A stretch of DNA of 64,000 nucleotides from Maniola hyperantus (taxonomy: Eukaryota; Arthropoda; Insecta; Lepidoptera; Nymphalidae). The stretch covers positions 806,001 through 870,000 of the forward strand of contig NC_048554.1 in assembly GCF_902806685.2 (NCBI RefSeq), written 5' to 3'. Under the pieces are notes generated by a model. The model was given only the letters and a program-made list of their open reading frames with translations, made no database searches and was not told where the DNA came from. Position numbers and translations under genes: made by a program. Of this stretch, positions 11,104 through 25,000 are shown piece after piece (positions within the stretch are counted from its first letter, which is position 1; each line of letters opens with the position of its first letter).

Positions 11104-12373
11104 TTACTTCCGCTGCACATTCTGAGGTCGCTGCATGTCGCGGGCGAACGTGCTCTTGGGCGGTGTGCGGATACGCCTGTCCTTCTTAGACCTGTTGCGC
11201 ACCACTTTGCTGTGGATTGCACATGACACACAGTAGTGCAACTTTGCGTACAGTTTAGGGAGCTGGAATGCTGAAATGGAACAAAAATGCTTTAGTTAAT
11301 AATTTGGGTATACATGAGCTAGAATAGGTTAGTCTCAGGGTGAGATCTATAGAGGGCACTCTGACTTAGCTTAGACTTACTGATTTTTATGAAATTTGAT
11401 ACACAGCTTACTCCCGGCGAAGGACAGGCTACTTTTTATCCCAGAAAATTAAAGACTTCCCATGGGATTTTTAGAAAACCTAAATAGACACGGACAAAGT
11501 CGCAGGCATCATTTAGTAAATAATTTCATCATCATGATCAACCCATGGCGAATCACTACAGAGCACAGGTCTGCTCTCAGAGTGAGAGGGGGTTTGGCCA
11601 TCGTCTACCACGCTAGCCATGTGCGGATTGGTAGACTTCACACACCTTTGAGAATATTATGGAGAATCTCAATCATGCAGGTTTCCTCACGATGTTTTCC
11701 TTCACCGTAGCAAGTGATATTTAATTAACTAAAACGCACATAACTCTGAAAAGTTAGAGGTGCGTGCCCGGGATCGAACCACCGACCTCCGATTAGAAGA
11801 CCACTAGGCTACCACAGCGTATACATATGAACATAACAATAGGTTACGATAATAGCTGGTATCAAATCCAGGCACTTCCAAATAAGTCAGCCCTAACACC
11901 ATTGAAATGTGTCTGTTAAATCATGCTGGAGAGGCTCCTAAAGATTTTAGTACCAATATAAATAGTTTTGAAGTTTATTTACTCACAGGCATATACGGAG
12001 GCTTCGTTGATATCTCTCACAGCGGCGGCCTCAACAATGTTTCTGATCACGAACTTTTTGATTGCCTTGTCTTTCGGTACGCAACGCGCGCAATTTGTGC
12101 ATCTCACGGCCTTCACGTGACCACGGCCGTGCTTGGCTCGTCCTCCGTTACGGCGTTTGCGAGTCTGAAAATAAAAATAATTCACATTTCACCGTTTCAG
12201 CCACATGTTCTACGCTTTGACAACCAACATGCATGCTTCAACATTTAACTCGTTTGTTCCAAATTTTTACACAGAAACACATGGAATAAATATTTTCAGG
12301 TGAAATTATGCACTGTATTAGACATATTTTATGGGAAAAACGCTGAAAATTCAATTAAAACTGTACGCACCAT
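11104..12373 (-). CDS. RpS26: 40S ribosomal protein S26 (eS26), 3 coding exons
   Basis: Coding exons: 12373-12371 (only the ATG), 12164-11987 and 11270-11104. Together they give 115 codons plus stop, the exact length of animal S26. The product is a component of the small ribosomal subunit near the mRNA exit channel. Diagnostic sequence includes RKRRNGGRAKHGRGH, the zinc-binding CTNCARCVPKDKAIKKF and YCVSCAIHSKVVRNRS, so all four cysteines of the C-x2-C pairs are present. The first intron begins immediately after the start codon (ATG then GTGCGT), a common layout for ribosomal protein genes. The C-terminus ends in the short basic QNVQRK. It is divergent from ZFAND4 with 665 bp between start codons. 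The identification is certain by similarity. Confidence 0.97.
11389..11518 (+). mobile_element. Second-family Helitron-like fragment in RpS26 intron 2
   Basis: Body CTACTTTTTATCCCAGAAAA and end AAGTCGCAGGCATCATTTAG. The 5' half is missing. Confidence 0.6.
11524..11819 (-). mobile_element. tRNA-derived SINE in RpS26 intron 2, reversed
   Basis: From ATGATCAACCCATGGCG to the reversed head GGGATCGAACCACCGACC and ACTAGGCTACC. Box B is intact in reverse. Confidence 0.75.
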
Positions 12374-13038
12374 TTTCTAACCTCCGATACGATTTACGAA
12401 GAACGACGGAAAAGAAACTTTTGACAGAGACAATTAAGAATGAATGAAGAGCTAGTTCCGGTAATAGATAAATCTCTTTTTGCAAACCACTTTTATTTCA
12501 ATGAATTAATATATTTTGTAAGCTAAAGCAAGATAACATTTTTTCATGGCTGTTACTTTGCAGTATCAAGTACCTTTTTCACACAGGTTTTGATATAATT
12601 TTTTGGTAAATGAACTAAAATCTGTAAAAATGTAAATGACTTATCGTTCATTCATTTTTCTATACTATCTATGGTATCACTTTGGTTTTATTCTAGGTTT
12701 TGTTTTAATTCTATGGTAATTTTTAATGACACCTTTGCCTTTGTTTTATTCTGTGATTCACTAAAAAAATTATTTCATTCAATGTTCAATGGTCGTATGT
12801 AATATTATTTTTGTTGCTAAATAGTGCTGGATTTGTAGAAATTCTAATTGTGTAGCTTTTTTCGCACGTTTTTATTAGTAGATTTAATGTTCAATGTCAG
12901 ATTAGAGAGTGGTGCAAAAACTTTTCGGTGTCGTCACTGAGTGACTGTCCGAGTCTACCCATTTTATCACAATCGAAGTGATATTAAATCGTTTGAATTG
13001 CGATGTGGCGTAGGTAGTGGGTGATAAACGCGTGTGAA
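12374..13038. promoter_or_regulatory. Shared upstream region of RpS26 and ZFAND4-like gene
   Basis: The two genes are transcribed away from this 665-bp AT-rich interval. No transposon end or named promoter element was recognised in it apart from the TOP-like tract of RpS26. Its role as a promoter is inferred from gene orientation. Confidence 0.45.
12399..12418 (-). promoter_or_regulatory. Pyrimidine-rich TOP-like tract upstream of RpS26
   Basis: About 27-45 nt upstream of the ATG the minus strand carries CTTTTCC followed by further pyrimidine-rich sequence, the sort of tract at which ribosomal protein mRNAs start and which confers translational control (5' TOP). The exact transcription start is not known from sequence alone. 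Confidence 0.5.
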
Positions 13039-16000
13039 ATGTCACAACATGGATGTCCAGAAAGACTTTCGAATAGATCGAAGGGGTTCCAGGAGGATGG
13101 TGCGAGCCAGCCCACGATGGAAGTTTTGGTGGAGACCCTCACGGGCACGGCTTTCGAAATGACCGTGTCGCCTTCGGACACCATATTCGCGATCAAGTCC
13201 AAGATATTCAGGGTAGAAGGTGGGTCCTAGAGTTTTAACATTTCGATTATTACACAACCTTAACTCGTGGAAGTGGCTAGACGTGTTCGCGACGTGTTAT
13301 TGTGCGTCACTTGACAAAGGATACACTGCGCTGCGTAAATTACAATATTTATGGCATCAATTTCAATTAATGATCACTGATTTGCTCTTTATAGTATTAA
13401 TTTAGACTCTGTTATCAGTTTTATGTCCACTACATTCACATAAATCACTTCATTCCCATTCAAACAGTTGGTTTTTATTAATACATATTTGTTTACTCAA
13501 ATCACATTTTCAATTAACATGTGACATTTTAGTTCATTGGACTTTGATGGAATGTTTCTTGCATATCCTTATTATCTAGAAAGTTTTTTGCAATTTACAA
13601 AATAAAATGAGATCTGTATCTAATCTGATCTCTTCAAGTATGTGATGATTTGTTTAATTTATTCATTACAGCATTATCTAAATATCAAACACTATCTAGA
13701 CTTGAGAAATAATCAATAGTTAGTAGTTACTGATTAGATCTATAAGAACTAGTTTTAAGTGACTGAGATGTTTGGTAATAAAAAGAAGTTAGCCTGGCTG
13801 AGTTAGTGTTTTGTGGGTTAGAGGTTATCATTGAAAAAGCCATAACTGTGTATTCAAAACATGACATACTCATCATCATCCATCCCTATCTCATCCATCC
13901 CTATCTCATCCATCACTGGCTTATTACTCACAGGTCTTCTCTCAGAATGAAATGTGTAGGCCATCGTCCACTGCTCTGCAACACAAATGAACAGTGACTG
14001 ACTGACTGATCTATCAACGCACAGCTCAAACTACTGGACGGATTGGGCTGAAATTTGGCATTCAGATAACTATTATGACATAGACATCTGCTAAGAAAGA
14101 ATTTTTGAAAGTTCAACCCCTAAGGGGGTGACAGGGGTTTGAAATTTGTGTAGTCCACGTGGACGAAGTTGCGGGCGTAAACTAGTTGAACTATAAATTC
14201 TGCAAATAGACATTTGCTAAAATGTGGCTAACCTCAAAAAGTGGTGTATAAATTATCACCAAAAAATGTGGAAATTTTGAAAAACTGATGTTTCTAAAAA
14301 AGTATACTAAGTCCAACCAAAGTTATTAGAATTAAATAGTATATATTTTTATTCAAGTAAACTTTTACAAGTGCTTTTGAATCATCAAAATTATTTACCA
14401 CTGGTTCGGAATGCTGTTATTGTTTTTATGAGTTAAATTTCAACACGAGATGCCATGACACATATTTTGCAGAGAGCCAAAGACCAAAAAACTGGAGAAT
14501 TGTGAGTTGTCTCTCATAGTACCATCATACAAGAACTAACACTTTATTTTTTATCTATGATGTAACCAAAAATTCCCTGTTTTCTGATTTTTCACTTGCT
14601 TGCTAGGTGAATCATGTCTTAACAGACATGACAGACAGATAGACAACAAGTGATCCTATGAGGGTTTCTTTTTAGGGTTACATACCTCAAAAGGAAAAAC
14701 AGAACCCTTATAGGATCACTTTGTCGTCTGTCTGTCTGTCAAGAAACCTACAGGGTACTTCGTGTTAACCTAGAATCATGAAATTTGGCAGGTAGGTAGG
14801 TCTTATTTATATACATATATATTTGTGGTTAAAGCACACAAAAAAAATTGATTTGTGGTCCTGAACTAATAATTAGTATTTTCAATTTGCCAAGTAAGAT
14901 AGCTATATTATCAAGTGAGGTACCATATGATAGGGTACCTGTGCATTCCAAAACAGATTTTTATTTATTTTTATGCATCATGGTTTTTGATTTATCGTGC
15001 AAAATGTCGAAAAAATGCGACTGTACTATGGAACCCTCGGTGCGCGAACCTGACTCACACTTGGCCGGTTTTTTTCTCTGGAGAAACTTGGACCCCTACA
15101 GAACCCTAAAAACATACTAATAATAATACAGTAATGAACAGTTTAAATTGGGTATTTGACTACATCAAAAATAAATTATTTCTCAGTGATTATTAAATAG
15201 AGGGTCTTCCAAAATACGTAAAATCCACGTCCTTTGTTGGTTTTAAGTGTAAATTAACCATTTTAAATTATCGATTAAACTAAAAAAGCACGTCAAATGA
15301 TTGTGACGTCACACACTGGTATTTCATAGAATCTCGCATACTAAGCGCGCGTTTTGACGTTTGATAAAAAGTTACTGATTTGACTAGTCAAATACCATAT
15401 TACTATCAACTTATCAACAGTTTTTTGATTGGTCCCATTTAGCAAACGTTTCAGAAACAGTTGTGCTAAAAATATTGATAGGAAATAAATCCTAGCTGTT
15501 TTTTCAGTCATGCACTGTTTTTAATTTTACGCTAAGGTCAATGTGTTCAGTAAATCACTGCCAGCTTGAGTGTGTGCCAAAACAGCTGTCTTCAGTTGTA
15601 CAACTTTGTGGAAACTAAATTTACCTAGTTGAAAAGGAAACAACCAAATTGGCTTGTCACTTTAGTTGCAACACCTCTTAACTCAAAACTAGCAATTAGT
15701 ATTTTCAATTTTCTAAGTAAGATAACTATGTATTAAAGTTTAAATAAAGCATAATAAAATGTTAAATAAAGTAACTAATTCATCATTAATTTTATTAAAT
15801 ATTTTGATTTTATTTTATTGGGATTTGATAGATCCTTATTGTACTAAGCAAACTTTTTCAATTCAGTTAAAAAGAGAAATTTAAAAATACACTAAAGTGA
15901 GAGTAAGGTGTTTTCTCATTGGCTTCACTCCAACATATGATTCAATTCAAAATTCAATTTGAATTGAACATCAGCAGCAATCCTATGTGACTATCAAATA

Positions 16001-19000
16001 GACCAATAAATTATCTTTATTTATACCTACACCACCTACAATAGTGTTACCTTTGTATGAGATCATACATGTGTCTAGTTCTTGCATCATTTTCTTGATT
16101 GCTACATCTAGAATTTTAGACGTTTTTAGGGTTCCGTACCTCAAAAGGAAAAACCGAACCCTATAGGATCACTTTGTTGTCTGTCTGTCTGTCTGTCGGT
16201 CTGTCAAGAAACCTACAGGGTACTTCCCGTTGACCTAGAATCATGAAATTTGGCAGGTAGGTAGATCTTATAGCTGACATTTGGGGAAAAATCTGAAATA
16301 CGTGAATTTGTGGTTACATCACACAAAAAAAATTAAATTGTGGTCATGAACTAATAATTAGTATTTTCAATTTTCTAAGTAAGATAACTATATCAAGTGG
16401 GGTATCATATGAAAGGGCTTCACCTGTACATTCTAAAACAGATTTTTATTTATTTTTATGCATCATAGTTTTTGAATTATCGTGCAAAATGTTGAATAAA
16501 TACGGCTGCAGTACGGAACCCTCGGTGCGCGGGCCTGACTCGCACTTGGCAGGTTTTTTTAATTCAAATAAATTTCCACAAGTACTTTTGAATCATCAAA
16601 TGCATCTGGCAGCGTTTAGAATGGCTTTCCTAACGAAAAGAAGCAAGAAACTCTGCAGTTGCTCTTTAATATAATGCCATCTCTTTTTTTTCAGGTATCC
16701 CAGTATCGCAACAGCACCTTCTATACAACCTGCGTGAGCTGGACGACGCGTTGTCGCTAAAGGACCACGCCATAGGCGACGGCGCGAGACTGCGCCTCGT
16801 GCTAGGGCTGCGCGGCGGGCCCGTGGCCACGCGCCGCCTGCCGCAGCCCGAGCCATGGCGGGACATCGAGCGTCTGCTGCACTCCAACAGGTGAGTATTT
16901 TTCTTAGCATCGCACAATCCATACCTCCATAGGGCAACATCCACCCCCTTCCTTCCTATAAATCATTGATCTGTCATACTAAAGGTTGTTCCACAAAGTG
17001 ACTGCTAGACGCTGGTACCTACAGTATGTGGCAGAAAGTAATACACATCGGCCTTTAGAATGACATTTTCGCTTTGTAGAGTATTGTCTCTGTCACTCAT
17101 ACCTATATAACGTTTTGTCTGTCTCAATGGCAGAGACAACACTACAAATCTGCTATCTCCTTCTAAATGTCTCTGTTATTCATATCTATACGATGTTTTG
17201 TCAGTCTCAACGACAGAGACAATGCTCTACAAATCTCCTAAATATCTGTTATTCATACCTATACGACGTTTTGTCGGTCTCAACGACAGAGACAAAGCTC
17301 TACAAATCTGTTATCTCCTAAATATCGTTGAAGCTGGCGCTACCGAGCAAGTCCAACCGCTCGGTGGGAGATCTCCCTTGGGTACGGTCGAGCCTGCACA
17401 CCGCTCTCGTACAGATTTTTCATTGGCAAAAAATGTAATAATAGTTGTGTTGTCCACAGAGATGAGAGCGAGTGGGGTAGTTCTGGGTCCGGTAGCGGCT
17501 GCAAGGCCACGGTGCTGGTGTTCCGCGAGGGGGAGCGGGTCAACCTGGTGCGCGTGCGCGAGAACAAGGACGGCACATACTCGCCGCTGGATCACGCTAA
17601 ATGTGAGCATTCTTGTAGGCTTTGGGTGACCAATCAACACTGAGCTGTGCTATGCTCCATCGCTCTCCTTAGATTGTGATGAAGATACAAACAAGACATG
17701 CTGCACTGCGCTTTGTACGGCTGTGCTGTGTTTAAATCATAGCAAGGATCACGCGAAACGTGCTGGCTTCCTTGTTTTATGGTATTCTTGTTGCAACAAT
17801 GTATTGTAGCCAATACTGAGCTAGCATCAGCCAATCAGAGGTGATTGCAATAGTGACATTGTAGCTGTCAGTTTACCGCAATCGAAGTGCTGAAACTTGC
17901 TAAACAGGGTAATAGTGGCCTACAGAACCCTCGGTGCGCGAGTCCAACTCGCACTTGGCTGGTTTTTAGGGCTCTGTACCTCAAAAGGAAAACGGAACCC
18001 TTATAGGATCACTTTGTTGTCTGTCTGTCTGTCTGTCTGTCGGTCTGTCAAGAAACCTACAGGGTACGTCCCATTGACCTAAAATCATGAAATTTGGCAG
18101 GTAGGTAGATCTTATAGCTGACATTGGGGGAATAATCTAAAAACCGTGAATTTAGGCTTACAACACACAAAAAAATTTAAATTGTGGTCGTGAACTAATA
18201 ATTAGTATTTTCAATTTTCTAAGTAAGATAATTATATCAAGTGGGGTATCATATGAGAGGTCTTCACCTGTGCATTCTAAAACAGATTTTTATTTATTTT
18301 TATGTAGCATAGTTTTTGAATTATCCTGCAAAATGTCGAAAAAAATGTTTTTTTTATTGAAATATCTAAATTCGGAATGTGTTGCAGACTCGTCGTCCCT
18401 CAGTCACCTGGTGGAGGCGGAGGCGGACGAGGTGGCGGGCGCCCTGCACGAGAACGCCGTCACGATGGGCAAGATGTTGGACTTGCGGCGCCGCATGGAG
18501 AGTCTGTCCGTACAGCGTCGCGCGCTCAGGCCTGGTGAGCTAGATACTTAGAATAACGTTTATAATATAACTGTAGTAGAGTGCTCTAGCCGTAATAGCC
18601 TAGTGGTTACGACGTCCGCCTCCCATTCGGGAGGTCGGGGTTCGATCCCGGGCACATATGGAATAAATTGCCTAAGGATGTGGTTATGTCAAGTTCTGTT
18701 AACCAGTTCAATAATAGATTGGACAAACATTTGGAAAACTAGAATTTAATTTTTTAATTTATTTTATTTTGTAGAGACAAACAGTTACAATTAGATAGAT
18801 ATAGACGCATCAGCGAAAGCTGCTTAGTCTATTAAAAATAACGTGAAATCAAAGAAACATACGTAGCTGCCGGTGTACTCTATGAAATAAAATTTAAATT
18901 TATTTATTTATTTAAAAAAAAATAGCCGACGTACAGTAGCTAGGGTACTACTCAAGTAGCTCTAGCCTCTAAAGTTGCTGTACATTAGTACTAGCTCTAT

Positions 19001-22000
19001 TTCAACAACACCTAACCTTATTTCCAGGTGAAAAGCACGACATACAGAAAACACGTTCTGAGGAAACCCTATCCGTCCCCAGCCTGCTCGACGACGGGCC
19101 GGACTTTGCGACCCGGACATACAACCCGTACAGTGAGGCGGAGGACATGTTTGCCCCTCTCTACGATGGCAACTACACCAGATATGACTATGACTGCTCC
19201 TTCGCGGACCGATACACTCTGTTGCCCCCCATTGGCACAAGGACTGACTCAGATCAGTCTATACAAGATGCTGTGCATGATGAGAGGTAAGCAACCATTT
19301 TTTAGAGTGTAACTTCTCTTTCTCTCTCTCTCTCCCTCTCTCTCTTTCTCTCTCACTCTCTCTATAAATCTAATCTGATGCTGTGCATGATGAAAGGTAG
19401 GCCATAATTTTTCTCTCCCTCTCCTTCTATCATTCTCCCTTCCTCTCTGTCCCTGCATGCCCCTCCATCTTTCTCTGCAACCCAGACATACAACCCGTAC
19501 AGTGAGGCAGAGGACATGTTTGCCCCTCTCTATGATGGCAACTACACTAGATATGACTATGACTGCTCCTTCGTGGACCGGTACACTCTGTTGCCTCCCA
19601 TTGGCACGAGGACTGACTCAGATCAGTCTATACAAGATGCTGTGCATGATGAGAGGTAGGCGACCAATTCTTAGTGTATAACCTCTTTATCTCTCTCTCC
19701 CCCTCTTCCTCTCGTTCGCTCTCGCTTTTCCGCTCTCCCTCTTCCCGTTTCCTTCTTTCCTCCTCATTTCTATCTCCCCCTCCCCCCTTCGCTCTCTCTT
19801 TCTCCCTCTCCCTCCCCCTCCTCCCCTCTCCCTCTCCCCCCAGTCGACGAATGGAAACAAAGCTCTCATAGTCATACACTAAACACAGATTACTTATATG
19901 TGAGTGAGAGGATTCACTAATGACATACCTATGAGAATGTTGGTTTTTAACCGACTTCCAAAAAGGACGTGGTTCTCAATTTGGTCCGTTTTTTCGACTG
20001 TTTTTTAAATGTATGTTTAATTCATTAATTTGGTTACAATGAAATCACAAAAATCTTACCCCATACATTTTTTACGAGTAAAAGGTAATATTTATTAATT
20101 TATTTGATAGGTTGAAGCTGTCAGACGCCCTAGCCGGGTCGATCCTGGTGAAGGCTCGCGAGGGCGGCGAGGAGGCGGCCATCTTGGAGGAGTGTCTGGA
20201 CAGCGAGGAGTGTCTGCGGCAGGACTCGCCGCCGCTCACCGCCAAGAACCTGGCGCCCATACCCGCCGCTGAGTATGGTGAGTTGGTTTGAGTTTTTTTT
20301 TAAATAGAAATAGCGAGCAGGCGGGTCACCTGATGTTAAGTGATTACCGTCGCGCATGAACATTTGCAGCTATTATTATATTATTATGGGGTCTAGTAGT
20401 AGACTATGGTCAAAACTCTTATCATTCTGAGAGGAGACCCGAGCTCTGTAGTGAAAGGTGAAAAAGAAGTAGCTATAGGAGACTCGGTTTGATCCTGAAT
20501 GGATAATATGTCAAAAATTAGGCTAGGGTGACGAAATCTCAAAGAAAACCTGCGTCAAATGTAGTAACATTTGACGCCTGCCAGTTACATGGAAGCTTCG
20601 ACGTTTTGTAAAAATTCCCGAACTGTCGTGAACTGTGACACGGCTGAAGGGAGTCGGTTCCACAGTTTATTGTTTGATGTCTTTGTCCACAGGTCCACTA
20701 GTGGGTGGCGAGGCGGGTGGCTGGCGGGCGCGCGGCTTCGGCTCCAGCACGCAGCTGGGCAGCGCGCCGCGCTCCGCCTCTGCGCTGCCCGTGCGCGCCG
20801 CACGCCACGCGCCGCGCGCGCCGCCGCTCTCCGACGCGCTGTTCTCCTCCTCCACCTCCGACCTGGAGAAACTCAAGAGGAACCGGTATGTATTAACTTC
20901 AGACATGATGGTACACGAATTAGGTCAGGCTGGGTCTTTAGCCAAATTGAGTCCAATCCAAGAATTACGTCATATGAGCTGGGTAGCGCTCTGTTTCCAC
21001 CCTTGCACTCTCTCTCTCTCGTTCACCTCTGATGCGGAGAAACTGAAGAGTTACCCACTTAGAGAGAGAGAGTGTTACAGTTAGAGAGAAAAAAGTTACA
21101 TTGCAGTTTGTACAGTTTCTAGAGTGCCTGAGCCTAGTCTCAACTGTGAATCTCTTATGCTCCTATGATCTCCTGGTACTTTATCCATATGTACGCGACA
21201 GTTGGTGTCACAACAAGTCTCCAAATCTTACTTTGCAATGGGTGATATCAATTTAAAAATTATTTGAGGTTTATTTTTTAAATAAAGAAATTTCCGCGCA
21301 AGTGGAAGAAAAACATTATAAGACTTATATTATCTGGCGCTCATCTAAATATATAATAAAAGGAAAAGGTGACTGACTGACTGACTGAATGACTGACTGA
21401 CTGACTGACTGACTGACTGATCTATCAACGCACAGCTCAAACTACTGGACGGATCGGGCTGAAATTTGGCATGCAGATAGCTATTATGACGTAGGCATCC
21501 GCTAAGAAAGGATTTTTGAAAATTCAACTCCTAAGGGGGTTAAATAGGGGTTTGAAATTTTGTAGTCCACGCGGACGAAGTCGCGAGCATAAGCTAGTCT
21601 AAATATATAAAAGAAAAAAGTGACTGACTGACTGACTGATCTATCAACGCACAGCTCAAACTACTGGACGGATCGGGCTGGAATTTGGCATGCAGATAGC
21701 TATTATGACGTAGGCGTCCGCTAAGAAAGAATTTTTGAAAATTCAATCCCTAAGGGGATGAAATAGGAGTTTGAAATTTGTGTAGCCCACGCGGACAAAG
21801 TCGCGAGCATAAGTTAGTCCACATTATTGCTGATAACATTGTAGCTAGCCTTAAAAGTCAACCTGAAACTCCCCCAGGATCTTGCCAGCGCTGAGTCGGC
21901 ATCGCAACCGGGAGCACTTACACCTGAGTGACGAGGGCTTGGACCTCTCGCGTCACTCGCCGCCGCGCAGCCGCGAGGTGGGCAGCGAGCGACGCCAGCG

Positions 22001-25000
22001 ACGCATCTCCAACATCGCGGAGACCGACGCCGCCAGGCTGCTGGCGTTCGACGAGCCCAAGCCGGAGCCCGAACAGAAGCCCGAGAAGAAGATCGCCAGA
22101 ATACGCTGCGGCCTCTGCAAGAAGCGCCTCAGCATCGCCACCGTGCACAAGTGCCGGTATGTATTCTATACGTGTTACTCACCGTCCGAGTGGGCAGCGA
22201 GCGACGCCAGCGACGCATCTCCAACATCGCGGAGACCGACGCCGCCAGGCTGCTGGCGTTCGACGAGCCCAAGCCGGAGCCCGAACAGAAGCCCGAGAAG
22301 AAGATCGCCAGAATACGCTGCGGCCTCTGCAAGAAGCGCCTCAGCATCGCCACCGTGCACAAGTGCCGGTATGTATTCTATACGTGTTACTCACCGTCCG
22401 AGTGGGCAGCGAGCGACGCCAGCGACGCATCTCCAACATCGCGGAGACCGACGCCGCCAGGCTGCTGGCGTTCGACGAGCCCAAGCCGGAGCCCGAACAG
22501 AAGCCCGAGAAGAAGATCGCCAGAATACGCTGCGGCCTCTGCAAGAAGCGCCTCAGCATCGCCACCGTGCACAAGTGCCGGTATGTATTCTATACGTGTT
22601 ACTCACCGTCCGAGTGGGCAGCGAGCGACGCCAGCGACGCATCTCCAACATCGCGGAGACCGACGCCGCCAGGCTGCTGGCGTTCGACGAGCCCAAGCCG
22701 GAGCCCGAACAGAAGCCCGAGAAGAAGATCGCCAGAATACGCTGCGGCCTCTGCAAGAAGCGCCTCAGCATCGCCACCGTGCACAAGTGCCGGTATGTAT
22801 TCTATACGTGTTACTCACCGTCCGAGTGGGCAGCGAGCGACGCCAGCGACGCATCTCCAACATCGCGGAGACCGACGCCGCCAGGCTGCTGGCGTTCGAC
22901 GAGCCCAAGCCGGAGCCCGAACAGAAGCCCGAGAAGAAGATCGCCAGAATACGCTGCGGCCTCTGCAAGAAGCGCCTCAGCATCGCCACCGTGCACAAGT
23001 GCCGGTATGTATTCTATACGTGTTACTCACCGTCCGAGTGGGCAGCGAGCGACGCCAGCGACGCATCTCCAACATCGCGGAGACCGACGCCGCCAGGCTG
23101 CTGGCGTTCGACGAGCCCAAGCCGGAGCCCGAACAGAAGCCCGAGAAGAAGATCGCCAGAATACGCTGCGGCCTCTGCAAGAAGCGCCTCAGCATCGCCA
23201 CCGTGCACAAGTGCCGGTATGTATTCTATACGTGTTACTCACCGTCCGAGTGGGCAGCGAGCGACGCCAGCGACGCATCTCCAACATCGCGGAGACCGAC
23301 GCCGCCAGGCTGCTGGCGTTCGACGAGCCCAAGCCGGAGCCCGAACAGAAGCCCGAGAAGAAGATCGCCAGAATACGCTGCGGCCTCTGCAAGAAGCGCC
23401 TCAGCATCGCCACCGTGCACAAGTGCCGGTATGTATTCTATACGTGTTACTCACCGTCCGAGTGGGCAGCGAGCGACGCCAGCGACGCATCTCCAACATC
23501 GCGGAGACCGACGCCGCCAGGCTGCTGGCGTTCGACGAGCCCAAGCCGGAGCCCGAACAGAAGCCCGAGAAGAAGATCGCCAGAATACGCTGCGGCCTCT
23601 GCAAGAAGCGCCTCAGCATCGCCACCGTGCACAAGTGCCGGTATGTATTCTATACGTGTTACTCACCGTCCGAGTGGGCAGCGAGCGACGCCAGCGACGC
23701 ATCTCCAACATCGCGGAGACCGACGCCGCCAGGCTGCTGGCGTTCGACGAGCCCAAGCCGGAGCCCGAACAGAAGCCCGAGAAGAAGATCGCCAGAATAC
23801 GCTGCGGCCTCTGCAAGAAGCGCCTCAGCATCGCCACCGTGCACAAGTGCCGGTATGTATTCTATACGTGTTACTCACCGTCCGAGTGGGCAGCGAGCGA
23901 CGCCAGCGACGCATCTCCAACATCGCGGAGACCGACGCCGCCAGGCTGCTGGCGTTCGACGAGCCCAAGCCGGAGCCCGAACAGAAGCCCGAGAAGAAGA
24001 TCGCCAGAATACGCTGCGGCCTCTGCAAGAAGCGCCTCAGCATCGCCACCGTGCACAAGTGCCGGTATGTATTCTATACGTGTTACTCACCGTCCGAGTG
24101 GGCAGCGAGCGACGCCAGCGACGCATCTCCAACATCGCGGAGACCGACGCCGCCAGGCTGCTGGCGTTCGACGAGCCCAAGCCGGAGCCCGAACAGAAGC
24201 CCGAGAAGAAGATCGCCAGAATACGCTGCGGCCTCTGCAAGAAGCGCCTCAGCATCGCCACCGTGCACAAGTGCCGGTATGTATTCTATACGTGTTACTC
24301 ACCGTCCGAGTGGGCAGCGAGCGACGCCAGCGACGCATCTCCAACATCGCGGAGACCGACGCCGCCAGGCTGCTGGCGTTCGACGAGCCCAAGCCGGAGC
24401 CCGAACAGAAGCCCGAGAAGAAGATCGCCAGAATACGCTGCGGCCTCTGCAAGAAGCGCCTCAGCATCGCCACCGTGCACAAGTGCCGGTATGTATTCTA
24501 TACGTGTTACTCACCGTCCGAGTGGGCAGCGAGCGACGCCAGCGACGCATCTCCAACATCGCGGAGACCGACGCCGCCAGGCTGCTGGCGTTCGACGAGC
24601 CCAAGCCGGAGCCCGAACAGAAGCCCGAGAAGAAGATCGCCAGAATACGCTGCGGCCTCTGCAAGAAGCGCCTCAGCATCGCCACCGTGCACAAGTGCCG
24701 GTATGTATTCTATACGTGTTACTCACCGTCCGAGTGGGCAGCGAGCGACGCCAGCGACGCATCTCCAACATCGCGGAGACCGACGCCGCCAGGCTGCTGG
24801 CGTTCGACGAGCCCAAGCCGGAGCCCGAACAGAAGCCCGAGAAGAAGATCGCCAGAATACGCTGCGGCCTCTGCAAGAAGCGCCTCAGCATCGCCACCGT
24901 GCACAAGTGCCGGTATGTATTCTATACGTGTTACTCACCGTCCGAGTGGGCAGCGAGCGACGCCAGCGACGCATCTCCAACATCGCGGAGACCGACGCCG

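Noticed and set aside
16596..16944. Minus-strand open frames opposite ZFAND4 exon 2
   Set aside because: GC-rich shadow frames of the real exon, with Arg/Ala-rich nonsense composition.
18593..18655. A tRNA gene
   Set aside because: It has boxes A and B but no proper acceptor stem, and the same head recurs with SINE bodies at 509 and 11819.
19249..19879. Glu/Arg-rich open frames
   Set aside because: Direct translation of CT-rich microsatellites.
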